A stretch of DNA of 64,000 nt from Numida meleagris (lineage: Eukaryota; Chordata; Aves; Galliformes; Numididae): contig NC_034412.1 in NCBI RefSeq assembly GCF_002078875.1, positions 11,450,286 to 11,514,285 on the forward strand, read 5' to 3'. The stretch's first letter is position 1. Each line of letters begins with the position of its first letter. This document shows, one piece after another, positions 11,101-23,792 of this stretch. Both the position numbers and the translations under genes were made by a program. The notes beneath the pieces were generated by a model. The model was given only the letters and a program-made list of their open reading frames with translations. It was not told the DNA's origin and made no database searches.

Positions 11101-14100
11101 TCAAGTCCCATTCTTAAATCCAGTAACTAAAAATAAGTTGATAGCACACTTTATTTCCATTATGGGGGAGCTGGAGGAAAGGCATATTTAAAGTTCTAAC
11201 TCTCAATGAGCAGAATGTCTAGACAATTTAACAATATGTCTTTCCTGAAGTTAACTGAATTTTTATACGTAAAGTAGATGTATTGTTGAAAAACAGTCTG
11301 AGTGCAACCTCTTACTCCTTCCTTATAATCCACTCTTGATAAAAGATAACCAAAGAACAAATATATCAACAAAAGTAAAAACTCAAGTCATCTTCAAGCA
11401 AAAGACTGTTCAATTTAATCTTCTATGTTCTATTAAAAGCTAACAACACATCCCATCCCTAAAACATCAACAGAAACGTTCATCCAAAGCGTCATTCTAC
11501 TTAAAAAGAAGATCGTGTACAGCTCCTGTTGAAGCTCTGCGATCTATTTGTCAAATAACTATGGAATCTGATGAACATACTGGGGCAAAGTGGTGCTCCC
11601 AAATGCCAGAGCTGCTCAGTACATTGTGACACCTCTTCAGTGTTCACTGGATGTGCATGGGACGCAGCGGCTGCAGAGGACTGTGCCACGGTTCTGCCAT
11701 CAGCCTTGCTCAACCAAATGTATTCTCCAAAACTGTTCCTATCCCCCCAGCATCTTATTGGAAATGATGAGAAAGGAATAAATGCATTTTTATTTGCTTT
11801 AGGATGGCATAGTGCATCTTATTCTGTGTAGATTAATAAGTGCATAATGAACACAGCTACTGAGTAGAAAAACAAAAAGGTCAGGAACAAAGGGTCACAA
11901 TTAAAGGGACAGCCATTATTAAAATACAGCAGAAGACTCCTGCAGAACTTCACAAGCCCCGATCTGCATGTGACCTGGGCCCCCTCTGTCTGGCCAGGTA
12001 ACTAAGCGTCTTTAGAAATCTGACACGGTAAATCCATTAAGCAGTGCTGAAACACTCATTTATAGCTCTTGTCTGGGTGACATTTGCATGAGTCATCATC
12101 TAGCTACAATGAATTGGTGCACATCTCCTTAAAAGCTGAATTTATCCATGTTTTTGCGTTCACCACACTCATGATCTTAAGTAGTGTCTGTTTACATTTT
12201 TCTTGGCATTACTAACATGCACACAGATATGGGAAGTATTCCATTTGGATAAATTAAAAACATCAACCAAGGCTTAAACTAGCTCATATAACTCCTTTTC
12301 AAAGAGATGCAAATATATGGTCCAATCTTCCCCACCTCACTCAGACCTTGAAAGAGTAAAGGAATGCAAGAAGAAACAATGGTTGCTCTACTATGTTAAC
12401 TGCGGTCTGAATTCTAACAAAAGGAATTCAAAATAGAACTAAACAAGGTAATTACAACGTTGCTATTTGACAGGCTATAATCTACATTTACTAAATCTAG
12501 ATGAGCTTTTCTTCATTGTACCCCAAAATGCCTATTTCAGCTTTCTCCTGAATGTTATAAATGGAGAATGACTTGGTTCAAGTCCTTTCCTACCAGACTG
12601 AGCAGTTGGATCTGGTGTTTTCATCCCTTTTTCTCCTTCAAATAGACTATCATTTTCTGATGGAGGAACCTCAGGAAAAATAATACGCAGTACAGTCCTT
12701 CTGCCATGAGTTAAAAAAAATTCACTGCCATCTTCCCCAGAAAGAGAGAAAGATGGCAGGGAAAAACAAAACAAAACAAAGCAAAACGAAGACTCTTAAA
12801 ATAAGATGATGAACAGAATCAGGTTCTCACACTTAAAGCAGCTCTTACTCCCATTTCCTGTGCTCTGAGCATAGTGGGAAAACACCAAATAAACCACAAA
12901 CATTCTTTGGACCAGCTTCTGCTCAGCAAAGAGCTCATACATCTGATTTCAACAGTTCCAACTGAAGTGAATTCTGAACATCTGATTTCAACATCAGTGT
13001 GTCAACCTGATTTACGCTCTCACTCACGACAAAACTAAACCCATCACTGCAGTCAGCAAGAAAGGCTGCTGCCACAGGCAGGAAACCAATGACTGACCGC
13101 CAGCAAACATCTAGCACAGGAGAGAGTGACAGCGTTAGAGGTCAGATTTGGCCACTTCCACCTGTAAGGAGCAGGAAACAAGCCGGCTGCTGGCACTGGT
13201 GTATAAAGACTTTGAAGAAAGTAATTCACAACAGAAGAATTATTTGAGGTATTTTCCTCCTGCTCTATTACACAGTTAGAAGTTTGAGCAAAACTGACTT
13301 GACTCAAGAACTGAATTTCTGATGAAATACTTCATCTTCTCAATTGTGGAAGAAAAAAAAGCTATTGAGCTTTTGTTTTTCTTAAGTTTTTCAAAAAGAA
13401 AGAAGACATAAATAAGTTTAAATAGAAATACCTTCAATTCTGTATAGTCTGTTTAATAAAGAAATTCTGCATTTTTTCCTCACAGTGATGCAGCAAGACA
13501 ACTGTCCAGCAATTAAAAGTTACAAACAAACAAACAACAGATGCAGCCTTAGATTCAGGCTGTTTCTTGAGTTGTTTTTTTCTTAATGTTTGCTTTTTGT
13601 TGTTGCTATCATTTTTTAATGAAATGTAAAATACAAGAAGAGTATCTCTCACGAAAAATTGCTACACTGTAAGTTTCTTCCCATTTTGTAAGGACAGAAG
13701 GTCTGTATCTTTCTCCCTCCTTTGCTAACAGCCCAGGCCAAATAACCAGCTCAGGGTTGAGTGTAACATACATGAAAAGAAATTCCCTTCTGTTTCAGAA
13801 CAGAAGATATTAACATTACTATGAAGCCTAGGAACACAGAGTCTCTCTAAATTGATACTGACAGTTCATACCAAATCTTCTCATAGTGCTCCTGTAATAC
13901 ACTTGGTAGCACTGTTTGTATTTGGTGTCCCGTGGATAGATCCACTCGTAGCCCAGTGTCTTCCTCCCTCCCCCCAGCTGCAGTAATGAGAAGGAATATC
14001 AAACACTAAATGTGCGTCATCTAGTTACTAGCTTCAGCTTTCACAGGACAAAACTACTTCTGTTTTTGAGAGTGAACAAGAGCAGCAAATTTAACAAAAG

Positions 14101-17100
14101 GGGTCATTTATTTTGGAATTTGTACTGTTCACTTTGCTGAGTTTTCAGTGTCTAACCCTGAAGGATTCGGGACATACATGATCCTCCAATGATCCCATAA
14201 CCCAGGGCCAGGTCAAGAAAGTAAAGGTGAAATGCACTGTGTGTGCCTGTACCCTTGAAAAAGGAGAACATTAATCAGTATTTATGAGACATATGACCAT
14301 ATATCAACAACTTTACCAAGCAACATCCAGAAACATATCTTCATTATGCAAATTATTTCTCGAAGGAACTTTCTTAGCAGGAGTTTTTTTACTTCATTTT
14401 GTTTTACTTATAACTTTTATGGTAGTTCAGAATTCAGTAAAACTCAGCACTGCTGGCAACCACTACAACTGCTCTCTCCCTATGGGGAAGCAGATGATCA
14501 ACACACCTTTAGATGCACTCACACACTCTCAACTTGGTACCAATTTAAAACTCACACAATTAAATTTGACCAACTTGAGTGCACTGAAGCTGTGCTCATA
14601 CTATATCAAATAAATTACATCAGCAGTAGAGCTCAGTACCTCATAAAACACAGCATAGCTTCCACATAATCAGAATACATCTTAGTGACTCAACTTTCAC
14701 ATTCATTATCTTTCTGTTAACTTGCATTTCATTTGCCTTTCTGCACTGTGGTCTATTTCCCCATTTCTGCAGCCAAACACTGCCACTTCCCCTTGACGCT
14801 TTTCTGACTATTTTATAATGCTCATTTTCTGTCATGTTGTCTTTTTACAGTATGTAAACAATAAAACAGAAACAAACCAAAACAACAATAAACCCTATAT
14901 AATTAGTTCTAACTACCTTGAAACCATATGATACACACTAAATTGTAAGAGTTCCACCTTAAAGGAAAGATCTGCACCATTCGGATTAACCAGAGCCATT
15001 TTCCTCCCAATGGACATTAAGGGGAACAAGGCAGAAGAAAAATGGCATTTAAAAGGAAGACATACAGAAGCCCCGCAGGGGATAACCTGGCCAGTTGACC
15101 TTCCCTTTGATATTTTGCCAGTGCAAATTAAGTAGCTAGTCTGCAGCACTTCTGGCAGCAGTGTGGGAAGGAAGTTGTGCAGTGATTTTGGATGAAACAC
15201 TTCCTCAATTCCCAACAACAGTACCTTAAATATCAAAAAGGATAATAACGATAATAAGGAGGTAGTGGCAAACACATTCTCAAAAACCAGCTAAGAAAGC
15301 AGAGGAGGGGATTAAAGGAAATGAAATGTCATTAAGTAGAAAAAATGTAACAAGAGGTTCACAAAGCTAAGGTGGCTGCAAAGCATACGTTATTTTGACA
15401 CCACTTGCCATGCCTTAATAAAAAGCTGTAACAGAAATAAAAAAGAAAATAGTGCTTTGTTAAAGTAAAAGGAGATGGCTTTTGGTGAGAGGCAAAAAGA
15501 CACAGTAAAGTTTGTTACAACTTGAAGCTGTACTAGAAAACAATTATTTAACCACAGATTGAGCTTTTCACCAAAATATCAGGCAAGTCTAATACCAAAT
15601 GAATTGCACTAGCTGCTTTGTCCCATTTTCTTCTTTATATAGCAAAAAGGTAATAAATGTTACAAGTCTATCTGAGAAATTTATTTTAGTAAGAATGTCT
15701 TTTCCCACACATCCACAAGTTACTTCTAGTTCCTTGCAAATGGCACTCAATTGACCCGACACCCCAGTGCCTCATGAGTAGGTGCAGGCTGGTGGGGATG
15801 GCTGGGGCGATCCCTGCTCCCTCCTAGCAGCTCTCAGCCACCTCCATTTACAGCTGGCACCACTAAGATGGGCCAGAAGCAGTTTTGGCGACAGACTGCA
15901 TTGCGAATAGGTGCCAGCGTGTTCATCTATGGACTGCATGGGTTCATCCCACAAAGTGAGCTGTGCATACACAGCAAACCCAGGCTTAAGGAGAGAACAA
16001 CGACACTCTTACCTGCCAAAAGTCTCCAGGAGACGCACCTCCTCTCCCACTGCCACAGATTTCCACTAAGGTGGATTCAAATGGTATTTTCCTCTTTCCA
16101 GCACTTCAAACCTGACCTTCAGAATCCTTTGTCACTTAAAATTGACAACTGAAATCTCAAGCATCACAAACTGTGCTCACAACTCCTGAGCAGCAGAGCG
16201 CTGTGGCTGGGGAACACAACCTTGACACAAGGGGGTTAAGGACACATTTAGAAGTAGAGAGACTTAACATCTAAAAAGCTGGTTCTCAGTTTGATTCCCT
16301 ACATCGCTCCACTTATGTTGCTTTGTCTGGGTCTCACGTAAAATAGATAAAATCTCTCTACCCCATTTACTATCTAAATGAAATTTGCTAGTGCGGAGGA
16401 GAAGGAAATTGTGATGTCTCAAACGCACACAGTTAGCTGAATAGCCACGGAACGATGTTTGTTCCTATCTTCCTGTCTCTCAGTGCCTTGACCGTGAGTT
16501 GAGAACTGCTACCTGATGGAAGAGGGCAGGCTGTCAGGGACCAGACAGCAGGGTGACAAGTGTCTTCAGAGGGCCCACGTGATGACGGATGCAGGGCAGC
16601 ATCTGGACAGTGTACTATAAATACAGCATTAGGCCAGTCATATGTAGTATATAAATGAATACTTGCTTCATTCCCTCAATACTATTTAAAAACTGAAGAA
16701 GAAAGCACTGCATGTGAGGAAATATTAACGTCCATATTCAATTCTATTCTTAATACAGACTTAAACGATGAGAATGCATATGCATTAAGCAGGGACAAAA
16801 CTATCAATGCTTAAAAAAAACTAATAAGCATTTGAGAATTTCGTGACTATATTCCAAGCATTATTCAACATTAAAGCACATTTGTAAAATTAAGGAAACA
16901 CTACATGCAAATAAAATTCTTAACTGGAAAAAGAAACAAAATTCCAGCATAAGAAAATACATTTTTATTCACAGAGCACAAGTTTCACCCTTTAATAGCA
17001 CTGATTTAATGATGAAGATATTCAGGACTGCAATGGGATTAACCTCAAAAATAATACTGAACACTTTAACGAGGTCTGAGTTAGTTCATGGCTGAACTAC

Positions 17101-20100
17101 CCACTCTGCCATTAAACACTGAAATGGATGTTTGTATATAGATTAGGCTCTCAAAACAATTGTCATCCAATTTATTTTCAGAAACCATAGTAACAAAAAA
17201 AACAGTAAATATAGGGTGATGACAGGGCACAAAGGAAACCAAAGTCTGATCCAAAACGATGGGGCTATCTCAAGCTGGAAGTGGAGGGGCAGAGGAAGGA
17301 GCACCTGGCAGGCGCTCAGGGCTGATCTGGATACAGCTGTGAGTTAAATCCAAATTATAAACACCAATCAGACAACCATGTCCTTCGCTGCTGTTTCTTT
17401 AGAGTTCCACTCAGTGAAATCCTAAAAGGCTGAATGACTGCCAACAGTGCATTTTAAAGATATGAACAGCTTAAATGGACTAGTCTTCACTTGCTCAGTT
17501 GCTATGATTTCCAATGGGAAACTAATCAACAGTCACATTAATAACTTAATTTCAACACCAATCTAGCATTCTAAGACTATGATCACACAAGTGAAAGACA
17601 AAGTAGGTAAAAGTTGTTCTCATCATCAAATTTGCAGCCAAAAATTTTAATTCAGCAATTCTTTCATTTTCCAAAAGCACACCAAGGAGAAATTTTCCCC
17701 ATATAATGGAAGTTGTTCACCACAGTATCAGTAAGTATCTCACGAGATGATAGATACTGTATTATTGTGACACATAAATCTTCCATCAGTTGTCACATCT
17801 AGTATTAAGGATAACCTTTTAGAAGTTATTAGTGTAAGTCAACAGAAAATTTAAAGCATATAGTAATACAGATTAAAGGCTTAGCATGCACACAAAAGGA
17901 TCTGTACGTGATATTACATCTCATTAAAACACCATTAAGGTGTCTTGGTTAATCAGTGATTAGAAACATCCACTAAACATTAACCCTGACAAAACACATA
18001 ACAATTTAACTTTATTACGTAGTATGAATACACTATAGAATCTCATAAAATGGGAATTTCTCTATGTTCCTGTGACCTAGGACATGAACTTGGGTATCAA
18101 GAGAGGAACTTTAAGTATCTTGGGCTGCTGACATTCTCAGTGATTACAGGTGTAACTCATGCCACAGGTAAACCTCTCAAATGAATAAACTGCATCAATC
18201 AGTCTTTTATATCCACTTAATTCAAAATGTTACTCAAAAACACACATTATGTAGCAAAAAAACCCCTGTCCTGAAATGCTATGAAGTTTAATATTATACT
18301 GGCTGAGCATCAGTAATAGTTTAGGAATGGTTTCGTGAAGTAGTATCTAACACGTAGTGACTAAAACTACAAGTCTTACTAGTTCAGAGTAGAGCTGACA
18401 ATGGAACACAGGTTTCTTATCTCCAGAACTAGGCCTGCTCTTAGTCCTGAGCAAGTCGAAAACTGAAATGTGCTAAAGAAGCAAGGAGGATTAGGAATAG
18501 ACACAAGCTTTACCATGTAAAAGATCCTCAAGACAAGTTACTGAGTCTGACACCCGTGCTTCCTTTTGCCATCAGGTCTTCTAACAACTGTGTATCCCTC
18601 CGCTGAAATCTTCAGCAAAGTTCAGCCACATCACAAAAAATCCATTGATTAAAATGCCCTGAAAATAGTATTTGTAGGCACACAGCTATTTTCTTTTCCT
18701 TCAGAGTAATTGGATTGCTCAACTGGTAGTTGAATAAGCCAGTCAAAGGGCAAAGACATTCATCTGCAGCACAGCAGAAACACAGTGAGCTAGCGCAAAA
18801 ACAAAGACAATACAAGCAGCACGGTTGCCAAAAGACAGAAAATACATCCTGCCATGCTCAAGAAACCATAGTTTGCACTGGTTTCTTTAGCCTGGTTTCC
18901 TGACGAAATAGAGCTCATGTAATTGATAGACTAGAGAGCAGACCACCTAAACAGGCTATAAAATTCAGCTTAACTTCTGCAAAGACACAAAATTTCAGAT
19001 ATATCGAGTTCTCCTATGCTGTGAAGAACTCCAAGACTGAGAGAGGATTCCTTCTCAGAGGCATAGCTTCAGCAAGCACAGCCCAGAGGCAGCAGAGCTC
19101 GCAGGGATCAGTGCTCCCAGCAGCCCTTGTGCCCACAGCACCACGTCTGGCAGGGACTGCAGCAGAGAGGGCAGAGGTGTGCGGAGGCAGGAGAGGATAG
19201 TGTAATAAATGAAAAAGAAAGCCACAGGGAGTAGTTCCACTGCTCACAGATCATCTGTTTGCATAAGCAGTTTTGCTTGGAGCAGCATTTTGTCACTACT
19301 ATTATAGTTATGTAATGTGCAAAGAATGTATTAAATTCTTAAATATTACATGAAAATTCAAGGCTTGTGTATCATATGTGGAAGATCAAACAAGGTGGGA
19401 AATGTTCCGCTCAGCCTTCTAGATATCATTTGAAAATCAGAAGTAATACACTTCAGAGTGCAGTCCAGACAAACACCTGCGATGGAAGGAGGCAGCTTGA
19501 AAAGCAGGACAAAAATACCTGTGGCTGTGACATGCAATAGTGCCGTTTTCAAGAAAGCTCTTGCTGCTCAGACCTTGGTAACCCAAGCTGCAGTGAGATT
19601 ACAACTAGCAGCCATGTCCTGGAGTGAGCCTCGATGTAAGTCACTTCCAAATCCAAGGCTTCAAAGCAAGGAAAGTTTCACAGCAAGGTCCTTTCCAAGT
19701 ACTCTCAGAAATAAGAATTGTCCTGAAAGGAGGAGGAGGAAAAACAAGGAACACTTGTTTCCTACAGAAAACTGCTTCCTGTATTGGCAATGACAGCTTT
19801 CTACTACACTTTATCCACAGTTTCAGTAACAGCATCATCACCATCTCTTTTAAAGTTATTCCTTTCAACTCATCAAACTTGCTTCATTTCCAGCCACCAA
19901 CTAGGCAGAATACTTAATGAAATGTTTGATTTTAATTATGAACAGCGACAACTGGAATTCAGAGCTCCTGCAGCATCTATAGACACCTCGTTCTACAAAG
20001 ACAACACGAAGAAATACAAACACAAGAACCTTCCCTTTCCATAGGTCAGTATCTTGATATTTCAGCAAGGTACAACCACCTTTCCAACCCTCCTTTTTGT

Positions 20101-20756
20101 CTCTGATTCTAGCTACAAGTCACAGCTGCTAGGAAAAGATGCACTGAGGCCTGAGGAGCTTGGATGTGGGTAAAGTCCAGCACAGTGGGAGCGAAAGCTT
20201 TGAGAAATAATAACTAAGAGGTGCAACGAGTTCTACTGTAAATACAACCTGGCAATTTTCAGTTATTTGGACTATTGACATAACAAAGTATGGCTTTCAA
20301 ACAAATACAGCGCCTGAAATTTAGAGATAACTTCCTTCCAAACTTCAAGGTCACTGTACAAAACATGGAACACATCAGAGCTGTTCAAAGCATTGGTTGG
20401 AAGGTACAGTGGTCCCACTGACAGCACCCCTGAGGATGGTCAGATTCCCTTAGGTAAAGCTTTCCAACGAATTTCCACTGAGGAGGATTGGTACTCAGTC
20501 CCTAGCCTTAAACACTGAAAGTTGTCAAAAATATTAGCAAATTAGATGTTCTGGTTTTCTACCACCTAAATTATAGACAGTAATACAAACATTCACATGA
20601 CTTTTTAAATAAAATCATCTTGTAATGCACATTATTAAAACAATTATAATGATAAACAACTTAGCTGAAAGACCCCAAAATTCTTCAGCAATATCTAGGG
20701 AGAGACTCTTTATCAGGCATTGTAGTGATAGGACAAGAGTAATGGTTTTAAAACTT
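8101..20756. other. Intron stretch without a recognisable gene
   Basis: AT-rich, largely repeat-free sequence. A 15-A run is at 9614-9628. A direct repeat of ACATCTGATTTCAACA occurs twice near 12940-12993. Short ORFs at 11501-11831, 14284-14669, 14913-15275 and 19458-19917 show no family resemblance. A MORE palindrome lies at 16774. Confidence 0.6.
16774..16785. promoter_or_regulatory. Perfect POU MORE-type palindrome
   Basis: ATGCATATGCAT, the palindromic POU-dimer element known as MORE, lies in AT-rich, repeat-free intron sequence. Flanking bases extend the palindrome to 14 bp (16773-16786). Function is inferred from the motif only. Confidence 0.4.
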
Positions 20757-20777
20757 AAAAAAAAAAAAAAAAAGCAG

Positions 20778-20998
20778 TAGATTTATATTAGACACAAGGA
20801 AGAAATTCTTTACTCAGCGGGTGGTGAGGCACTGGAACAGGTTGCCTGGAGAAGCTATGGATGCACCATCCTTGGAGGCGTTCATGGTCAGGTTGGATGG
20901 GGCTTCGGGGCTTCTTTTAAGTGTCCCTGTCCATGGCAGGGGATTGGAACTAGACAGTCTTTAAGGTCTTTTCCAATCCAAACCATTCTGTGAGTCTA
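20778..20998 (+). mobile_element. CR1 LINE 3' fragment
   Basis: It contains the familiar CR1 block with GTGGTGAGGCACTGGAACAG, GAGAAGCTATGGATGC, a TTGGATGGGGCTT stretch and the end CCAATCCAAACCATTCTGTG. The fragment is 5'-truncated and preceded by a 17-A run (20757-20773). Confidence 0.92.
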
Positions 20999-22257
20999 CA
21001 ATAATTTAGACAATCAAGATTTTTGCTAGCATTATCTTTGCATAATTGTAAATAGTGGCTTTCTATTTAAATATTTAAATAAAATTCTCCTTTGCTACTG
21101 CTTCTGTTTGGCAACTATCCCCCAGATGTTTTTAGGATGTATCCATCCCCCTACATTCTTTTCTATACGAAAAGAGCTCCTTGCTGCTATATTATTTCTC
21201 AGCTTAAACCTTCAAGAATGAAGTAAACAACACAATTTTTCTGCATGGTTCCTTCAGTCGGAACAATCTTAAAACAGCAAAAAGTAGTCACATATTCAGA
21301 CAGATGCCAGATTTCAAAGCTGTGTACTGTAAATGTTGAACTAGCCACTTCAAATATATAAAATATTACTCCACTAAACAGAGCTATGCTTCACTGGAAG
21401 TCAGATGACAAAATTAATGGAAATGTAGGAAAGGAGAACTGGCTTTTGGAAACATCCCACAGCTCCCAATGAAAGTAATGATTAAACCAGGGAAGAACAC
21501 AGATGTCCACTGACGTTTGCCTTTAAAAAAAAAAACAAACCATAATGCTGCAATCTTCATTTATAACAAACTTTAAAGCAAGCAAGCAAAATGCATTACT
21601 AGCACTGATCAGATGGGCCTGCAGCTGCCCAAAGTACAGCCCCGCTGCAGGCAGAGCAGCTGCTGCCCCGAGCAGCGAGCAGCCCAACGCCAGCACTGCT
21701 GGGAGCCGGCACTGCGCCTCTTTCTTCTGACTTGGGAAGCCAGCATGCAACCAGGAACAATATGTTTATAGCATTATAATCCATATTCTGTAATATGTAA
21801 ACAAGTACCCATTACTTAGAGGCCACAGATGAGCATAATATTAAATAGCAATAGAAAACAGCTGTATTTTCCTTCCCAATTGTTTATATTTCTAAAGCAT
21901 CCGCTCTTTAAAATATTGTCCATTCAAATCAAAACATGCTGTGCCTGAACGAAGGACAAAACAACAACAGTAGTTTTAAAACACTCCATTTCCTGCAATA
22001 CTACGCAAATTAAACTTCAGGCTGCAGCCAGAGCAGCTCATGTACTTCAGAGGGCGAAGCGATCACAAGCGTACAGGGGACAAGGGGAACACATGGCTCC
22101 GCAGCGCAGGCCGCCCACAGCACCGCCCCAGTAACCCTGACACCACGGTGATGACTGCTCGTGTTTTTGTGTGAGCTAGCCTACTTTTTGCCTTCGCCAC
22201 AGACCTGTGCTATTATCTTTCCCTCTCTCTATATATGCACAGATTTTGATTACATAC

Positions 22258-22311
22258 TATATATATATATATATATATAAACATATCAAGTACACACATA
22301 TACATATATAA
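22258..22311. repeat. (TA)n microsatellite with flanking TA/CA-rich tail
   Basis: A pure TA run of about 22 bp (22258-22279) is followed by ACACACATATACATATATA. Likely length-polymorphic. Confidence 0.9.
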
Positions 22312-23567
22312 ATCAGAATATCCACTCTTACTTTGTTGATATGGGTTAACAGAAAGAAACATTTTTCTTAGTACTTCCTTCAAATGTCTCCAGTGTGCAC
22401 CACATTTCCCATCACTATTAACTACAGCTATCAATCATACACAGATTTAATCAACCACTAGAAAATAACCAACCCCAAACACACGATCCAGAAGCTTTCA
22501 AAGTTCCTTCCAGAAGCAGCTTATAGGGAGAAAACAGAAACGCTAAAACCTCTTGTAAGCTCAGCAGCTGAGACACATGTGATCAACAACACTGCTTCAA
22601 AACATAGCAAGAGTTTTTAGCTATCTCACCTTTTGCCTTCATTTCCAACAAAACCGCGTTCAAACGTAATTCTGTTACCTGCACTACAGCAGAAGCCAAG
22701 AGAAGCTGGTTGAGGCTTCTGGGGAGGAGAGGGGATTGGGATACATATGGTTACAAACCTGCAGACACCATCTCCTATCATAAACACATCCACACAGAGC
22801 TTGCAGCTGGGATTTCAGACACTTCATAAATAATATCAATTCACTGCCTGCAAAGCTATCTGGAGTCAACAAAACCCAACTATCTTCTTTCTCCTGCAGC
22901 ACAAAATAACTTGTAGATGCCAAAGGATAGCTTGGCTACCATCTTACAAAATAAGTAACTAGTTAGCAACTAGGTGAGTTAACAACTCCCTTGCAGAAGT
23001 TCAGTAGCTTTCCTAATTTTCTTTACTCAGTATCAATTTATTTTAACTTAATAAGAAGACCAGTTCCAGAGAGGCTCAGGGCTCTTGTGAAAAAATACCC
23101 CGCACTGTTTGGAGCCACAAGCCAAGCAGCGAGCCCACGTTCCAGCAGGGAGCTGCCCTCGGAGCATGGTACCACTGCATTCAGCTGCAGTACCTGAAGG
23201 AGCAGCTGGAACAGATCAGGGTCAAAAGCCCTGTCACGCTTTTGTTTTGCTATGCACCAACAATTATTTCTACACAACTGTACAAAGAGCAGATGAACAG
23301 AGGTAACTACACCAGGTATGTCTTCCTCAGGAAGAATTAAATGAACATCAGAACCCCATAGCACCAACACACTGCACAATGACCAAGTGATGGAAACTTC
23401 TCTGTTTTAACAAGAGTATCAGATAAGCTACTAGTATGATCACTAGGTCACCATTTTTCTAGTTAGCAGAAATACACCGACATCTGCATGAAGCAGGGTG
23501 AGAGCTCTCACGGTTCCATAAAGAAGAAAGTAGGTGAGCTTTCCTCATTGCATCACACAATCTACAG

Positions 23568-23792
23568 CAGTGCTTCCCAGAGTTCTCCCCCTTCCCTACC
23601 TGCTCCATGGCTTACCTGTTCCTTATCTGCTCCACAATTTACCTACACGTATCTGATATCCTGTCCATAAATGTGTTTATAAACCAAATGCAGCACTTCA
23701 GAGAGACAGCTGTAATTACCTCAAATTTCTGAGCACACCTGGTGGCCTGCTGGCTCTTCTGCGAGCCCCCACACATCACTTGGGAACCACTG
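23568..23792. mobile_element. Possible hAT-type MITE fossil, 225 bp
   Basis: The ends form imperfect inverted repeats: CAGTGCTTCCCAG at 23568-23580 and CTTGGGAACCACTG at 23779-23792 (reverse complement CAGTGGTTCCCAAG). CAGTG-GTTCCCAA termini are typical of hAT (Charlie/MER-like) elements. No clear 8-bp target duplication remains and there is no transposase, so it would be an old non-autonomous copy. Chance similarity is not excluded. Confidence 0.4.
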
